A stretch of DNA of 64,000 nt from contig CM077150.1 in the NCBI GenBank assembly GCA_039583875.1, positions 189,972,375 to 190,036,374 of the forward strand, read 5' to 3'. Below, piece after piece: positions 34,417 through 44,459 of the stretch. The DNA is from Platanthera guangdongensis (Eukaryota > Streptophyta > Magnoliopsida > Asparagales > Orchidaceae). The notes under the pieces are model-generated. The model was not told the DNA's origin and searched no databases. It saw nothing but the letters and a program-made list of their open reading frames with translations. How positions within the stretch are numbered: position 1 is the first letter of the stretch; the number at the start of each line of letters is the position of its first letter. A program made the position numbers and the translations under genes.

Positions 34417-34950
34417 ACACGGGTAGGGACACGGCCGTGTCCTTACCCGTGTCCTTCCTGGCGAAGCGGCAACGACAGTTTCCATGTCGGTTCAATACTT
34501 GACACGGGTTGGGACACGCCCGTGTCCCGACCCGTGTCCACATGACACGGCCGTGTGCATAGCCGTGTCCTTGGCCGTGTACTTCTCGGGTTGCATCTCG
34601 ACACTTCTCGTCGAGCTCAACTCGACGCACACGGGTAGGCACACGGCCGTGTCCCTACCCGTGTCCCTAGGTGTCGACACAGCTCGACGATCTCGACACG
34701 GGTCGTCGAGCTCAACTCGACGCACACGGGTAGGCACACAGCCGTATCCCTACCCGTGTCCCTTGGTGTCGACATAGCTCGACGATCTCGACACGGGTCG
34801 TCGAGCTCAACTCGACGCACACGGGTAGGCACACGGCCGTGTCCCTACCCGTGTCCCTTGGTGTCGACACAGCTCGACGATCTCGACACGGGTCGTCGAG
34901 CTCAACTCGACGCACACGGGTAGGCACACGGCCGTATCCCTACCCGTGTT
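34417..34950 (-). promoter_or_regulatory. Tandem palindrome array in the B 5' LTR
   Basis: Three 95-bp units start at GTGTCGACA at 34671, 34766 and 34861. Each holds GTGTCGACA, TCGACGATCTCGACAC, a TCGTCGAGCTCAACTCGACG inverted repeat and CACACGGCCGTGTC-type palindromes. Single units such as GACACGGCCGTGTC and GGGACACG-CC-CGTGTCCC lie closer to the TATA box. Two spacers in the left LTR array are 83 and 95 bp, so units gain or lose 12 bp. Confidence 0.75.
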
Positions 34951-35080
34951 ACTTCCTTTTTACACTGATTCTCCATTTATCCACAAGTACAGTCCAATTC
35001 CCTGCACTCTCAGGACTCAAGTCAACCCTCCTGACTCAAAACACACACACTAGGGGCCTAGAGCGATTCGGGACGTTACA

Positions 35081-35237
35081 CAATTGCGGTCGTGAGGAGC
35101 TCTATTGGGAGCGAGAGCAGACTATGCTTGACGTGTATCCGGAGTTGTTCCGCTCAGGTACAAATTTTGGTTTTGTACATGTCTTTCCTTTATATAATTT
35201 CGTGGACGAAATTCTTTTAAGAGGGGGAGAGTTGTAA
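35081..35237 (+). pseudogene. pol: A chromodomain tail, separated from pol by 28 kb
   Basis: NCGREELYWEREQTM... DVYPELF matches the end of the B chromodomain ([10 protein letters not shown]... YPELF). Compared with B, 16 codons between DSEV (6712) and NCG are missing, about 46 nt. The frame runs through the polypurine tract to a TAA at 35235. Confidence 0.88.
35215..35231 (+). other. Polypurine tract of A
   Basis: ttttaAGAGGGGGAGAG directly before the LTR start TGTAACG at 35233. Confidence 0.85.
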
Positions 35238-35288
35238 CGCCCCGAAACGCAAAAGAGCGACGGGGGACGTTTTGGGCCAGTTTTGGGT

Positions 35289-35965
35289 TCTGGCAGAAGG
35301 CACACGGCCTGGGACACGGGCATGTCCCAGGGCGTGTCAAGCTTGTGTCGACACTCAGCCGACAAAGTCGACATTTTGCTCTCGACATTGTGTCGAGACT
35401 GGGCACACGGCCTGCGACACGGGCGTGTCGCAGGGGGTGTCGACCCGTATCGACACTCAGCCCGCGAAGTCGACACTCTGTGCTCGACGAAGTGTCGAGA
35501 CATGGCACACGACCTGTGACACGGGCGTGTTGCTGGGCGTGTCGACCCGTGTCGACACTCGTCCCGGGGAGTCGACGAATTTTGCTCGACGATGTGTCGA
35601 GACAAGGCACACGGCCTAGGACACGGGCGTGTCCAAGGCCGTGTTGTGAGGTCGACGAACTTCGCTCGACGAAGTGTCGAGTGTCGAGAATGTGTACACG
35701 ACCTAGAGCCCAGGCGTGTTGAGGTAGACACGGGCAAGGACACGGGCGTGTCCTAGAACCCGTGCAGTTCTCGGGTTGTTTTCGGGATAAATCGATGGGG
35801 GTACACGGCCGGCCACATGGCCGTGTCAGTTAGAACACGGGCATGTCAGCTCGAACACGGGCGTGCTCGATACCCGTGTGTTGTTCCAGGATCATCGATT
35901 TTGACGGCGAATGAGGCACACGGCCCTGGACACGGGCGTGTGCCAGGCCGTGTTTGGTCCAGATT
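35289..35965 (+). promoter_or_regulatory. Palindrome array in the A 3' LTR
   Basis: Units in two styles alternate: (i) CCTGGGACACG-like arms inverted around GG, and (ii) GTGTCGACAC plus TCGACGA...TCGAG. Arms change together between units (CCTGCG/CGCAGG near 35405, CCTGGG/CCCAGG near 35309). Confidence 0.65.
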
Positions 35966-36240
35966 GGACATTTCAGGGCAGAATCAAAGCCATTCGTTTC
36001 TTTAAGTTGGGATCCAACGGCTGGGGGTTGTTCCTGATGGGATATACCCGGGATTGGACCCTTGAAACCCTCACTTTTACTTGAGTGTTTATCTTTCTAA
36101 AGCTTAGAGAGAGGAGAGCTAAGGAAGGAAGAAGAAGCTAGATCCGGCCATTGGAGGAGCTTTGAAGCTCCAAATCTCGAGCCGACTCCGGATCCACGGA
36201 GGCAAAGAGAGTGCGGTGCTTTTCATCCACTTACTTTTCC

Positions 36241-36264
36241 ATGGGGCTAAAGAAGAACTCTAGG
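36241..36264 (+). other. Copy of the gag start exon in the A 3' LTR
   Basis: ATG plus seven codons (MGLKKNSR) followed by GTAACG. Same position as 847-870, with three amino-acid differences. Confidence 0.6.
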
Positions 36265-37528
36265 GTAACGATTCTCTTCTTGAGCATGTGAAGCTCTCCT
36301 TCTTTGTACAGGAAGCCCGCTCTCGCGAGTTTGCGGTGAGTTGGAGGCGTTCCTTCGGGTAGATATGTAAAGTCCCCGTTGTGTAGAGTCCGTAAGCGAG
36401 AACGGACGTAGGCATGATGTGTGAAGCCTATCCGGACATGTTGGTCTGGATCGGTGATGTTGCATTGCATAATGCCGGAGAAAACTCTGTGCTATTGGTT
36501 GTTTTGCGGGTTTTCTACACGGTAGATTGCAACAGGGAGCCTTGGGGATTTACCCAAAGGTGCACCCGGAAAACAGGGCGGATGCGTGATCTTGCCAACT
36601 TGGTGGCCTGAGAGCCAACATGAACATAACCGAGTTATGTGAATTGTGATGGAAACGCGACTTGGGAGAAGTTTGACCTGCGCATATGGTTTAAATTACC
36701 GTTGCGGGCCCATATGGTTTAAATTACCGTTGCGTTGTGAGCACGGGTTAGATGGAACCGTACCCATTCTATGTCTTTCGGATTAGAGCCGTTGGCATAG
36801 ATGAGGGTCTTCGGCGGTCTATGGTTTCAATTACCATGACCCATGCCGGGAAGACAAACTTGTCATTGATTGGCCATCCAAAGGGATGGTGGTGAGTCGA
36901 CAGACTTAGACTGTGTTCACCGAGAATGTGCCCTGAGTGCACGGGGTGTGTGGCCATATGAGCCTACGCCTATGATGAAATGAATATTGATATATTGCTC
37001 GCTTATGCTAATGAAATGCAGGGAAGGAGCATCGCCGGCCCGAGCTAGGGGCGGGATCGTTATAATTTGGTCAGCATTGCTGACCGTTGCCTTGTTTTGC
37101 CACTGTGCGGTGGTTTGTTGCTTGCAGGTGCTGCTGGACCAAGCGGTCAATAGCGGGCTAAAGCCCAATTTGCGAAGCCGGCCCTCGAAGGCCTAATTGG
37201 AGTGTTTACTGTTTTTATTCATGTATGACCGGCCTGCGTGCCGTGGTTTGTAAAACATGTAATATGAAGTGAACAATTTTGTAAGGCCTTAAGGCCTGTA
37301 CTTGTGTATATACAACATTCCTAATTTGGTATTAGTGGACATTCATGCTTTAGTGCGGGGTTCATTATTGCACTTTTATAAACTGCTTCCGCTAGAATGC
37401 TCTGTGTAGGACGTTATGATTGGTTAGATGGTTTCCATGAGTAACCACCCGGTCTGTCTGTGGTATATGGCGTCGGGCCCCGGCCGGACCTACTACTATA
37501 TGCTATGCGACGGATAGGGGGTGTTACA

Positions 37529-38802
37529 GGCAATCCTCGTGGGTGGACCCGTTGGTAACCTTCCTGACCACAGGAAAGCTAACAGAGGAGGTTAAGGATG
37601 CAAAGAGATTTAGGCGCAAGGCAGCTCATTACCTGATGATAGAAGGGGGGTTGCATCGTAAGATGTTGTCAGGGCTCCTGGCAAGATGTGTAACCGATGA
37701 AGAGATCCCGAAGATCTTGGGAGAGGTACAGTAGGGCGATTGCAGCAGTCATTCTAGAGGTAGGATGTTGGAGGCAAGGGTAGTTAGGCAGGGGTACTTC
37801 TATCCCACCCTAAGGAAGGATACCTCGGAGTTTGCAAGGAGGTGTCAAAAGTGCCAGCTCTGCGCCCCCTCCAGCTCTTGGCAGCTCAAAGGCTCCAAAG
37901 CATCGCGACACCGTGGCCGTTCGTTATCTGGGGGATGGATTTAGTTGGGCCTTTTCCTCCGGCTAGTGGGAAAAGGTGCTTCCTCCTGGTCATGGTCGAT
38001 TACTTCTCAAAGTGGTTGGAGGTTAAGGCCTTGTCCAAAGTCACCTCGCAAGTCATAAGGAACTTTGTTTAGGGGGAGATCATATGCAGGCACGGGCTGC
38101 CTCAAGCGATAGTGAAAGATAATGGTCCCCAGTTTGCCAGTGAAGAGTTCATCAGCTTCTGCGGCCAACTGGGGATAGATCTCAGATTTGCATCTGTCCA
38201 CCCCCCCCCCCGGAGCAATGGCCAGGTAGAGGTAGCAAACAAGATTATTGTGAACCTGCTCAAGAAGAAAGTGGAAAACTTAAAGGGAAATTGGGTGGAG
38301 CAGCTTCCCTCGGTCCTGTGGGCATTGCGAACGACTCCAAACACAGCCACCGGTTAGACCCCCTTCAAGCTTTCTCACGGGTGTGAGGTAGTCCTACCAG
38401 TGGAGTTCGAGGTTCGGTCCCCGCGGGTCGTGGGTCGCAGCTGTAGGCGAAGGAGACGAGACGTGGAGGTTGGAGAACGAGGAGGGGTTACGCCTCTTGC
38501 TAGACATGGTGGAAGAGCCGCGGGACGTGGCAACCATCAGACAAGAAGAGATCAAGCGGCGGATGGCCATGTATTTCGATAAGCATGTCAGGGTCAAGCA
38601 GTTTGCCAAAGGAGATCTGGTGCAGAGAAAGGTTGATACAGCAGGAAGGTCGGCCCCCATGGGCAAGCTCAACCCGAATTGGGAAGGGCCTTACATAGTG
38701 AAGGAAGTCCTGGGAATAGGAGGTTACTACCTCCAGGACGTGGAGGGGAGGGCCTTAATCCACAACGGCAGCGGCGATGACCTAAAACACTTCTACCCGT
38801 GA
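37529..38802 (+). pseudogene. pol: D integrase, broken
   Basis: The frame opens with SSWVDPLVTFLTTGKL. The zinc finger follows (RKAAHYLMIEGGLHRK... CQKCQL). The DDE core has D in WGMDLVGPFPP (about 37933), D in VKDNGPQFASEEF (about 38115) and E in NGQVEVANK (about 38218). The C-terminal part is KLNPNWEGPYIVKEVL near 38665. TAG at 37732 and 38070, a stop in 'ggttag' at 38354, and frame changes near 37740 and 38380-38470 show it is dead. The C-run at 38202-38211 may mark one indel. Confidence 0.88.
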
Positions 38803-39122
38803 GATGGGGAGGCTGATCTCGATCCTCTTGGATCGCATGTAGCAGATGAATGCCATAAGGATAGCGACCAAGTTAGGATTTAACTTCGCGGGAACCACTC
38901 CAAAGTAGAGGAGGGCCTAGCGCATCTCTGGACAGAGGGGGAGGCGGAAGCCCACCTCAAAGTGCTCAAGGGGAATGGCGAGCTCCCACTCCCCCGCACT
39001 GTTCACCTTGTCACGGTTGCTAGGGTTTCGCGCAGTGAAGCAGGCGAAAATATAGCGGGACTGAATCAGTTGGAACTCCTCCATGGTTCGGCTACAAGAG
39101 GGGAACTGATGCTTTTGGAAGG
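38803..39122 (-). pseudogene. Antisense plant-transposon-domain ORF of D, truncated
   Basis: Read on the minus strand: RDKVNSAGEWELAIPLEHFE, VGFRLPL, PEMR, a TAG at 38917-38919, then ALLYFGVVPAKLNPN and ILMAFICYM. The 'P... F..GFRLPL.P... L.YFG..PAQLNPN... AFI' pattern is that of the putative gypsy-type transposon domain (Transposase_28-like) common in plant genomes. Family membership is from memory of the pattern. The 5' end is cut by S2 at 39122. Confidence 0.65.
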
Positions 39123-41134
39123 TGTTAGGGTACATTGGTTCTAATGTACCTGATTTGAAGAAGCCTCACCCTACTCAATGATATACATCAAAAGGTATTT
39201 GATGTATTTTGAGTTGCCTTGTGCAGGTTAAGTATTTGTAGGAAAGATGAAAAAGTTTCCAAGTCCATGTGTTGACACCCAGAGGGAAAGTGACGACACT
39301 TATGAAGACTTGTGTCGACACCCAGGCAAGCAGTGTCGACACTTGGAGTACTTGTGTCGACACCAGGTATGCAGAGTCGACACCAGACAGAAAGTGTCGA
39401 CACAAGGAGCTGTGTCGACACTCAATGAAGAAAAGTCCAGTGAAGCTGTGTCGACACTTAGAAGCAGTGTCGACACCCAGAGGAACTGTGTCTACATCAG
39501 AAAGTGTCGACACTTGGAGGCTGTGTCGACACTCAGCAAAGTCAGCAGAGTCTAAGTATAAGTGTCGACATAATAAAGAATGTGTCGACACTCAGCAGAA
39601 GACTCAACACTTGAAGAAAGTGTCGACACAAGAAAGAATGTGTCGACACTCAGTAGAAGACTCAACATTTGAAGAAAGTGTCGACACAAGGAGCTGTGTC
39701 GACACTTAGCAAAGTTCAACAAAATTCTAAGTACAAGTGTCGACACTAAGGAGATGTGTTGACACTCAGCCGGAGTCTCAACAGAAGAAGAATGTGTCGA
39801 CACAAGGAGCAGTGTCGACACTCAGCAAGTATCAACACAGAAGGCATATGTCGACACAAAGAATATGTGTCGACACTGAACAAGTTCAACACATGAAGAT
39901 GTGTCGACACAAAGGAGTTGTGTCGACACTTACAAGAATTCAACAAAGTACTGAAGAACAAAGAGTTGTGTCGACACTCAATATCAGTGTCGACACATAT
40001 TGAAGAAGCTGTGTCGAGAAGAGAATTCTACAACACAAGGAGTTGTGTCGACACCTTGAAGGCTAGTGTCGACACTTTGTCAACTTGTGTCGACACTTAG
40101 TCTATAAGTGTCGACACTTAAAGACAGACAGTCTCGACACTTTCAGACAGTTACAGTTATTTCAAGAACTGACTGGTTGACTTGAAAGCTACCATTCCAG
40201 CCGGTCTGCTGCACCTGTCAGAGATGACAGAAATCAGTTAGGAACCGGACAAGCCGGTTACCATGAATAAGGCCTATAAATAGGCTTATACTGTCTACAG
40301 AAACAGATGATTCAACATAGATTAACACAAATCAGCTGAAGTGATCAGAAGATCTAAGAAGTTGGAGAGAGAGCTCCATCCAAGAAGACAGCCGTTGGAA
40401 CCAGGCTATGAAGAAGGATTCAGACTTTCTTCTGAATCTTAAGTTGCAGAGATCAAGGATCAGCTGTAGAGAAGATCAATCCTATTGTGTTCTACATTCA
40501 AGAAGCTTTGAAGAAAAGCCAAGTGAGATTGATCTCAGCAGAGTTCTTCCAAAAACTCATCAAGAACCTATCAACTCTTCTCTCTATTCTCTGAGTTGTA
40601 GGTATAAACTTTGTATTCTAATTTCTTGTAGGATCCTTAGGGATCTGAGTTGTAAGCCTGTAATTATAAAGGCTAAGTGTAGGGCCTGTGTGCCTGAGTG
40701 TAGGAGATTTGTATCTCTGAGTGTAGCCCTATTATGGCTGAGTGTAGGCCTGCTGTGGCTGAGTGTAGGCTTTGTGAAGAAGCTGAGTGTAGGTATTTGG
40801 AGAAGACTGAGTTGTAGGGCCTTGGGCCTGAGCTGTAGGAACCTATTTTGGGGTTCTGAGTGTAAGATCTGAGGATCTTAGATAGTGGAAGAGTTTGGCC
40901 GAATCTAGTACACTACTAGATAGGCGAAGGGGGAAAGTGGATGTACCCAAACCTTGGGGAACCACTATAAATCTGTGTGTCTACTGTGTGCATGTGTGAT
41001 TCTGTGATTGCAGATTGATTGCTGTGAAAAAGTAGATATAACTCTGTGATAAAATCTGAATTCTGCCTTAAAAGTTAAAAAGATTTAAGTCACCTATTCA
41101 CCCCCCTCTAGGTGATTAGGTACAATATCTTTCA
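39123..41134 (+). repeat. S2 5' LTR
   Basis: 2012 bp, ending ATATCTTTCA. Palindrome array 39269-40140, where some units have decayed to gtgttgacac or gtcgacata. TATAAATA at 40275-40282. 'gagtgtagg' repeats at 40675-40800. Confidence 0.92.
39269..40140 (+). promoter_or_regulatory. GTGTCGACAC array, S2 5' LTR
   Basis: Same kind of array as in S1, with a different unit order and extra units (about 0.87 kb). It ends about 135 bp before the TATA box. Confidence 0.75.
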
Positions 41135-41136
41135 AG

Positions 41137-41149
41137 TGGTATCAGAGGG
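41137..41149 (+). other. Primer-binding site of S2
   Basis: TGGTATCAGAGGG two bases after the LTR end. Best match to the initiator-Met site among the three SIREs. Confidence 0.8.
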
Positions 41150-41239
41150 AGGTTACTCAAAAGAGGACATAACTGTCTGAGTAGATCCTGTTGGCAGATT
41201 CAGTCTAAGTAAATTGCAGAATCAAGAAAATCAAGAACC

Positions 41240-42471
41240 ATGGGTTCCACTGAGAATCATAAGGAATTGGGATCCATGAAGATACCCATTTGCAGAAAAG
41301 AAATATTTGGCATCTGGAATGAAAGGGTGAGACTATTTATGGAAGCCTCAGACCCTAGAATATATATCACAGTTAAAGAAGGGCCATATGTGCCTATGAA
41401 GGTTTCAGTCTTAGATGCAAATCAGAGAACACCTAAAGACTTCTCTGAAATGACAAAAGATGAGATAATTCTAGCCACAATGGACAAAAGGGCTCAGAAT
41501 ATCATTGTGAGTGCCATAGATGATGCTACCTTTCAAAATTTGATACACTGTAAGACATCTAAGGAGATGTGGGATACTCTTATTGTGTACATGGAGGGTT
41601 CTGAAGAAGTGAGGCAGGACAGAAAGTCCTTATTAAACCAAGAATATGAAAGCTTCAGGCAAGGTAGATCTGATAGCATAACAGAATGCTATAAAAAGTT
41701 CTATAGGATTGTGAATGAGCTAATGTACTATGGCAGAGAATTCAGTAATTATGAGTTAAATGATAAGTTTCTAAGGTCCCTGACAAAGGATTGGGACACC
41801 AAGATCTATGCCATATGGGAAATGGCAAAGTTAGCAGATATCCCTCCACCAACACTGTTTGGAAAACTGTTATCCTATGAGATGCAGTTGATGGTGAGGA
41901 AAGAAGAGGAAAAATCTACAAGAAGTGAACATAAAGAAAGGACAGTGGCATTTAAAATAGAAGCCCCAAGAAAATACAGAAGTAAGTCACCAACTCCACC
42001 TCCTAAAGTAGCTGAGACTGAGTCAGATGAGTCAGCAAGTAGAAATTCTGAGAGCAGTGAAAGTGATGAGGACTTTGCAGCATTCACAAGACACTTTCAG
42101 AAATTTCTAAAGAAGAAACAGTGGAGGACAAAGCCATCCACTTCACAAGGAAAATATGACTATTATCAAAACAAGAAGTCATCAAAGAAAGACAGGAAAA
42201 AGACCAAGTCTAGCAAAGCAACTCTATCAAAAATTGTATGTTATTGCTGTAACAGACAAGGACATGTGATTGCAGACTGTCCAGAGAAAAGGAAGGAGTC
42301 TAATGATAAGAAAAAGACTCAATACAAGGGCAAGAAGGAAAGGTGTTTTGTTGCCAAAAAGGATAAGAGCCTGTCAGACATATCTTCATCAGAAACTGAG
42401 TCAGATGCTGAAGCATACATAAGACTGTTTGCTGAGGAAGAGGAAGAAGAGTTCATCCAGATCATGAAGTC
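41240..42471 (+). pseudogene. gag: S2 gag, 5' part (cut by S3)
   Basis: MGSTENHKELG start, UBN2-like Gag core, acidic Ser linker and first zinc knuckle CYCCNRQGHVIADC near 42239. Open up to the S3 insertion at 42472 and resumes at 55242; the inserted length keeps the coding frame aligned across the gap. Confidence 0.92.
42467..42471. repeat. Target-site duplication of S3, left copy (AAGTC)
   Basis: Repeated at 55237-55241 on the other side of S3. Confidence 0.92.
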
Positions 42472-44343
42472 TGTTGGGTACATTGGTCAAATGTACCTGA
42501 TTTGAAGAAGCCTCACCCAACTCAATGATATACATCATAATGTATTTGATGTATGTTTGAGTTACTTGTGCAGGTTAAGAAAGTACTGGACTGAAGCAAA
42601 AAGTTTCTAAGTCCATGTGTCGACACCCAGAGGGAAAGTGTCGACACTTAAGAAAGCTTGTATCGACATCCAGACAAGCAGTGTCGACACTTGGAGTCAT
42701 TGTGTCGACACCTGGGATGCAGAGTCGACACCAGACAGAAAGTGTCGACACTTGGAGCTGTGTCGACACTCAGTGAAGAAAAGTGCAGACAGAAAGTGTC
42801 GACACAAGGAGGTGTGTCGACACCCAGTGAAGCTGTGTCTACATCAGAAAGTGTCGACACTTGGAGCTGTGTCGACACTCAGCAAAAGTCTGCAGAGTCT
42901 AAGTACAAGTGTCGACACTCAACACAATGTGTAGACACTATGCAGAAGAGTCAGCACTTGAAGCATGTGTCGACACTCAACACAATGTGTCGACACTCAA
43001 CAGAAGAGTCAACATTTGAAGTATGTGTCGACACCAAGATGCAGTGTCGACACTTGACAGATTCAACACAAGAATATATGTCGACACAAAGGAGATGTGT
43101 CGACACATAGAAGAATTCAGCAAAAGCTAGAAGAACAAGTATTTGTGTCGACACTCAATTTCAGTGTCGACACATGCAGAAGAATCTGTGTCGAGACATA
43201 CAAAGAATTGTGTCGACACCTTGTAGACTTGTGTCGACACTTACACAACATGTGTCGACACTTGGACTATAAGTGTCGACACTTTAAGACAGAAAGTCTC
43301 GACACTTACTAACTGTTAGAGATTTTCAAGAACTGACTGGTTGACATGACAGCTGCCGTTCCAGCGGGTCTACAGCGCCTGTCAGAGATATCAGAAGTCA
43401 GTTATGGACCGGACCAGCCGGTTACCATGAAGAAAGCCTATAAATAGGCACCCACAGTTTACAGAAACTGTTGTTGAAAGAGTTGATCAAGTGATTAACA
43501 AGTGGTACAGATTATTCAAGTAATCAGAAAAGTGGTATACTGAGTATCAACACAAGAAGATCTTGCAGTCCAAGTGCAGATCTAAGAAGTTGGAGAGAGA
43601 GGGCTCCATCCAAGTAATCAGCCTCTGGAACTAGGCTGAGAAGAAGGATTCAGATTCAATTCTGATTCTTAAGAAGCAGAGGTCAAGGAACAACTGCAGA
43701 GAATTCAGTCTTATTCAGTTCTACTCAAGAAGCTTTGAAGAAAGCTAAGTCAGATTGGATCCAGCTGAGTTCTTCCAAGAACTCATCAAGAATCTCTCAA
43801 CTCCCCTCTTATCTTTCTGAGTTGTAGAGTTATAATTTGTAATATCTTTTTAACTTGTAGGATCATTTGGATCTGAGTGATTTGTAAGCCTATAATTATA
43901 AAAGCTGAGGGTAGGGCTTGTTAGCCTGAGTGTAGGAGATTGTGATCTCTGAGTGTAGGCCTTGTTGGCTGAGTGTAGGCCTTGGATTGGCTGAGTGTAG
44001 GCCTTGATTGGCTGAGTGTAGGCTTTTGGATAAAGCTGAGTTGTAAGGCTTTGGGCCTGAGGTGTAGGAACCAATTTGGGTTCTGAGACAGTGCAGGAGT
44101 TTGGCCGAATCTAGTACACTTCTAGATAGGCGAAGGGGGAAAGTGGATGTACCCATATCTTGGGGAACCACTATAAATCACTGTGTGCTGTACTGTGCTG
44201 AAATTGTTGCTGTGTATGCTGTGTTTGCTGTGATAAACTAGTTAGATTGCTGTGATATAACTGATTGCTGCCAATAAACTTAGAAAAGGATTAGGTCACC
44301 TATTCACCCCCCCCCTCTAGGTGTTTAGGTACCATATCTTTCA
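42472..44343 (+). repeat. S3 5' LTR
   Basis: 1872 bp, TGTTGGG...TTTCA. Array 42617-43305, TATAAATA 43439-43446. Confidence 0.94.
42617..43305 (+). promoter_or_regulatory. GTGTCGACAC array, S3 5' LTR
   Basis: Palindromes mostly 18-22 bp apart. Compared with S1, some units are missing and others duplicated, so the array length changes while the spacing rule is kept. Confidence 0.75.
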
Positions 44344-44345
44344 AG

Positions 44346-44357
44346 TGGTATCAAAGC
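44346..44357 (+). other. Primer-binding site of S3
   Basis: TGGTATCAAAGC two bases after the LTR; one mismatch to the initiator-Met site. Confidence 0.8.
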
Positions 44358-44459
44358 GAGGTTGCTCAAAACAAGGACTAACAGTCTGAGGAGATCCTGT
44401 TTGGCAGATTCAGTGTAAGGGAAAACACAGATTCAAGAAATTCAAGAAAATCAAGAAAC

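Larger units (their letters stand above)
24275..35080 (-). mobile_element. Element B: nearly intact Tekay-like Ty3/gypsy element, minus strand
   Basis: On the minus strand: 5' LTR 35080-31763, primer site, gag, pol, 3' LTR 26867-24275. The LTR pair is nearly identical, so it is young. The left LTR lacks the part matching 31763-32461. The right end abuts element A at 35081 with no matching duplication on the left. pol is open over 1128 codons; gag needs one -1 frame change. Two predicted introns match those of A. Confidence 0.92.
31763..35080 (-). repeat. B 5' LTR (right copy, complete)
   Basis: 3318 bp. Minus strand TGTAACGTCCCG...GGGTCTTACA. It contains the palindrome array, TATA box and gag start exon in transcription order. 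Between about 32300 and 33500 it holds short tandem-like motifs (cttataagaatgcccatacaaacttataag) and no gene. Confidence 0.93.
1..37528 (+). mobile_element. Element A: decayed Tekay-like Ty3/gypsy chromovirus, split by a nested complex
   Basis: The order is LTR, gag, protease, RT, RNase H, integrase, chromodomain tail, polypurine tract, LTR. The part at 6714-35080 is foreign: element A stops in its coding frame at 6713 and resumes at 35081. The two LTRs match closely (base 1 corresponds to about 35397). The 3' LTR ends at 37528 inside an integrase reading frame of element D. The 5' end lies before the window. Many stops and one frame change show it is dead. The family call rests on the RT/IN motifs, gag style and group II chromodomain tail; the exact lineage name is inferred. 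Confidence 0.9.
35233..37528 (+). repeat. A 3' LTR (complete, 2296 bp)
   Basis: TGTAACGCCCCG...GGGTGTTACA. It ends within a Tat-type integrase frame, and bases 37529-37533 (ggcaa) would be the duplication; the other copy is outside the window. It has the 28-bp duplication of the 5' copy and keeps the last 60 bp that the 5' copy lacks. Confidence 0.92.
37529..39122 (+). mobile_element. Element D: Tat/Ogre-type Ty3/gypsy remnant
   Basis: The 3' part of an old gypsy element holding A at its left edge and S2 at its right edge. Integrase on the + strand is followed by an antisense ORF, the arrangement known in Tat-lineage elements. No LTR of D is in the window. Confidence 0.78.

Noticed and set aside
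35097..35743. Long minus-strand ORFs across the A LTR array
   Set aside because: Low-complexity reading of the palindromes (RPCPRPC-type); no start context or domain, opposite to the element's coding strand.
39269..39709. Open frames of 60-150 codons through the palindrome arrays (VDTQ- and CRH-rich peptides)
   Set aside because: They arise because the repeated unit has few stops in several frames on both strands. Frames differ between copies and no protein signal is seen.
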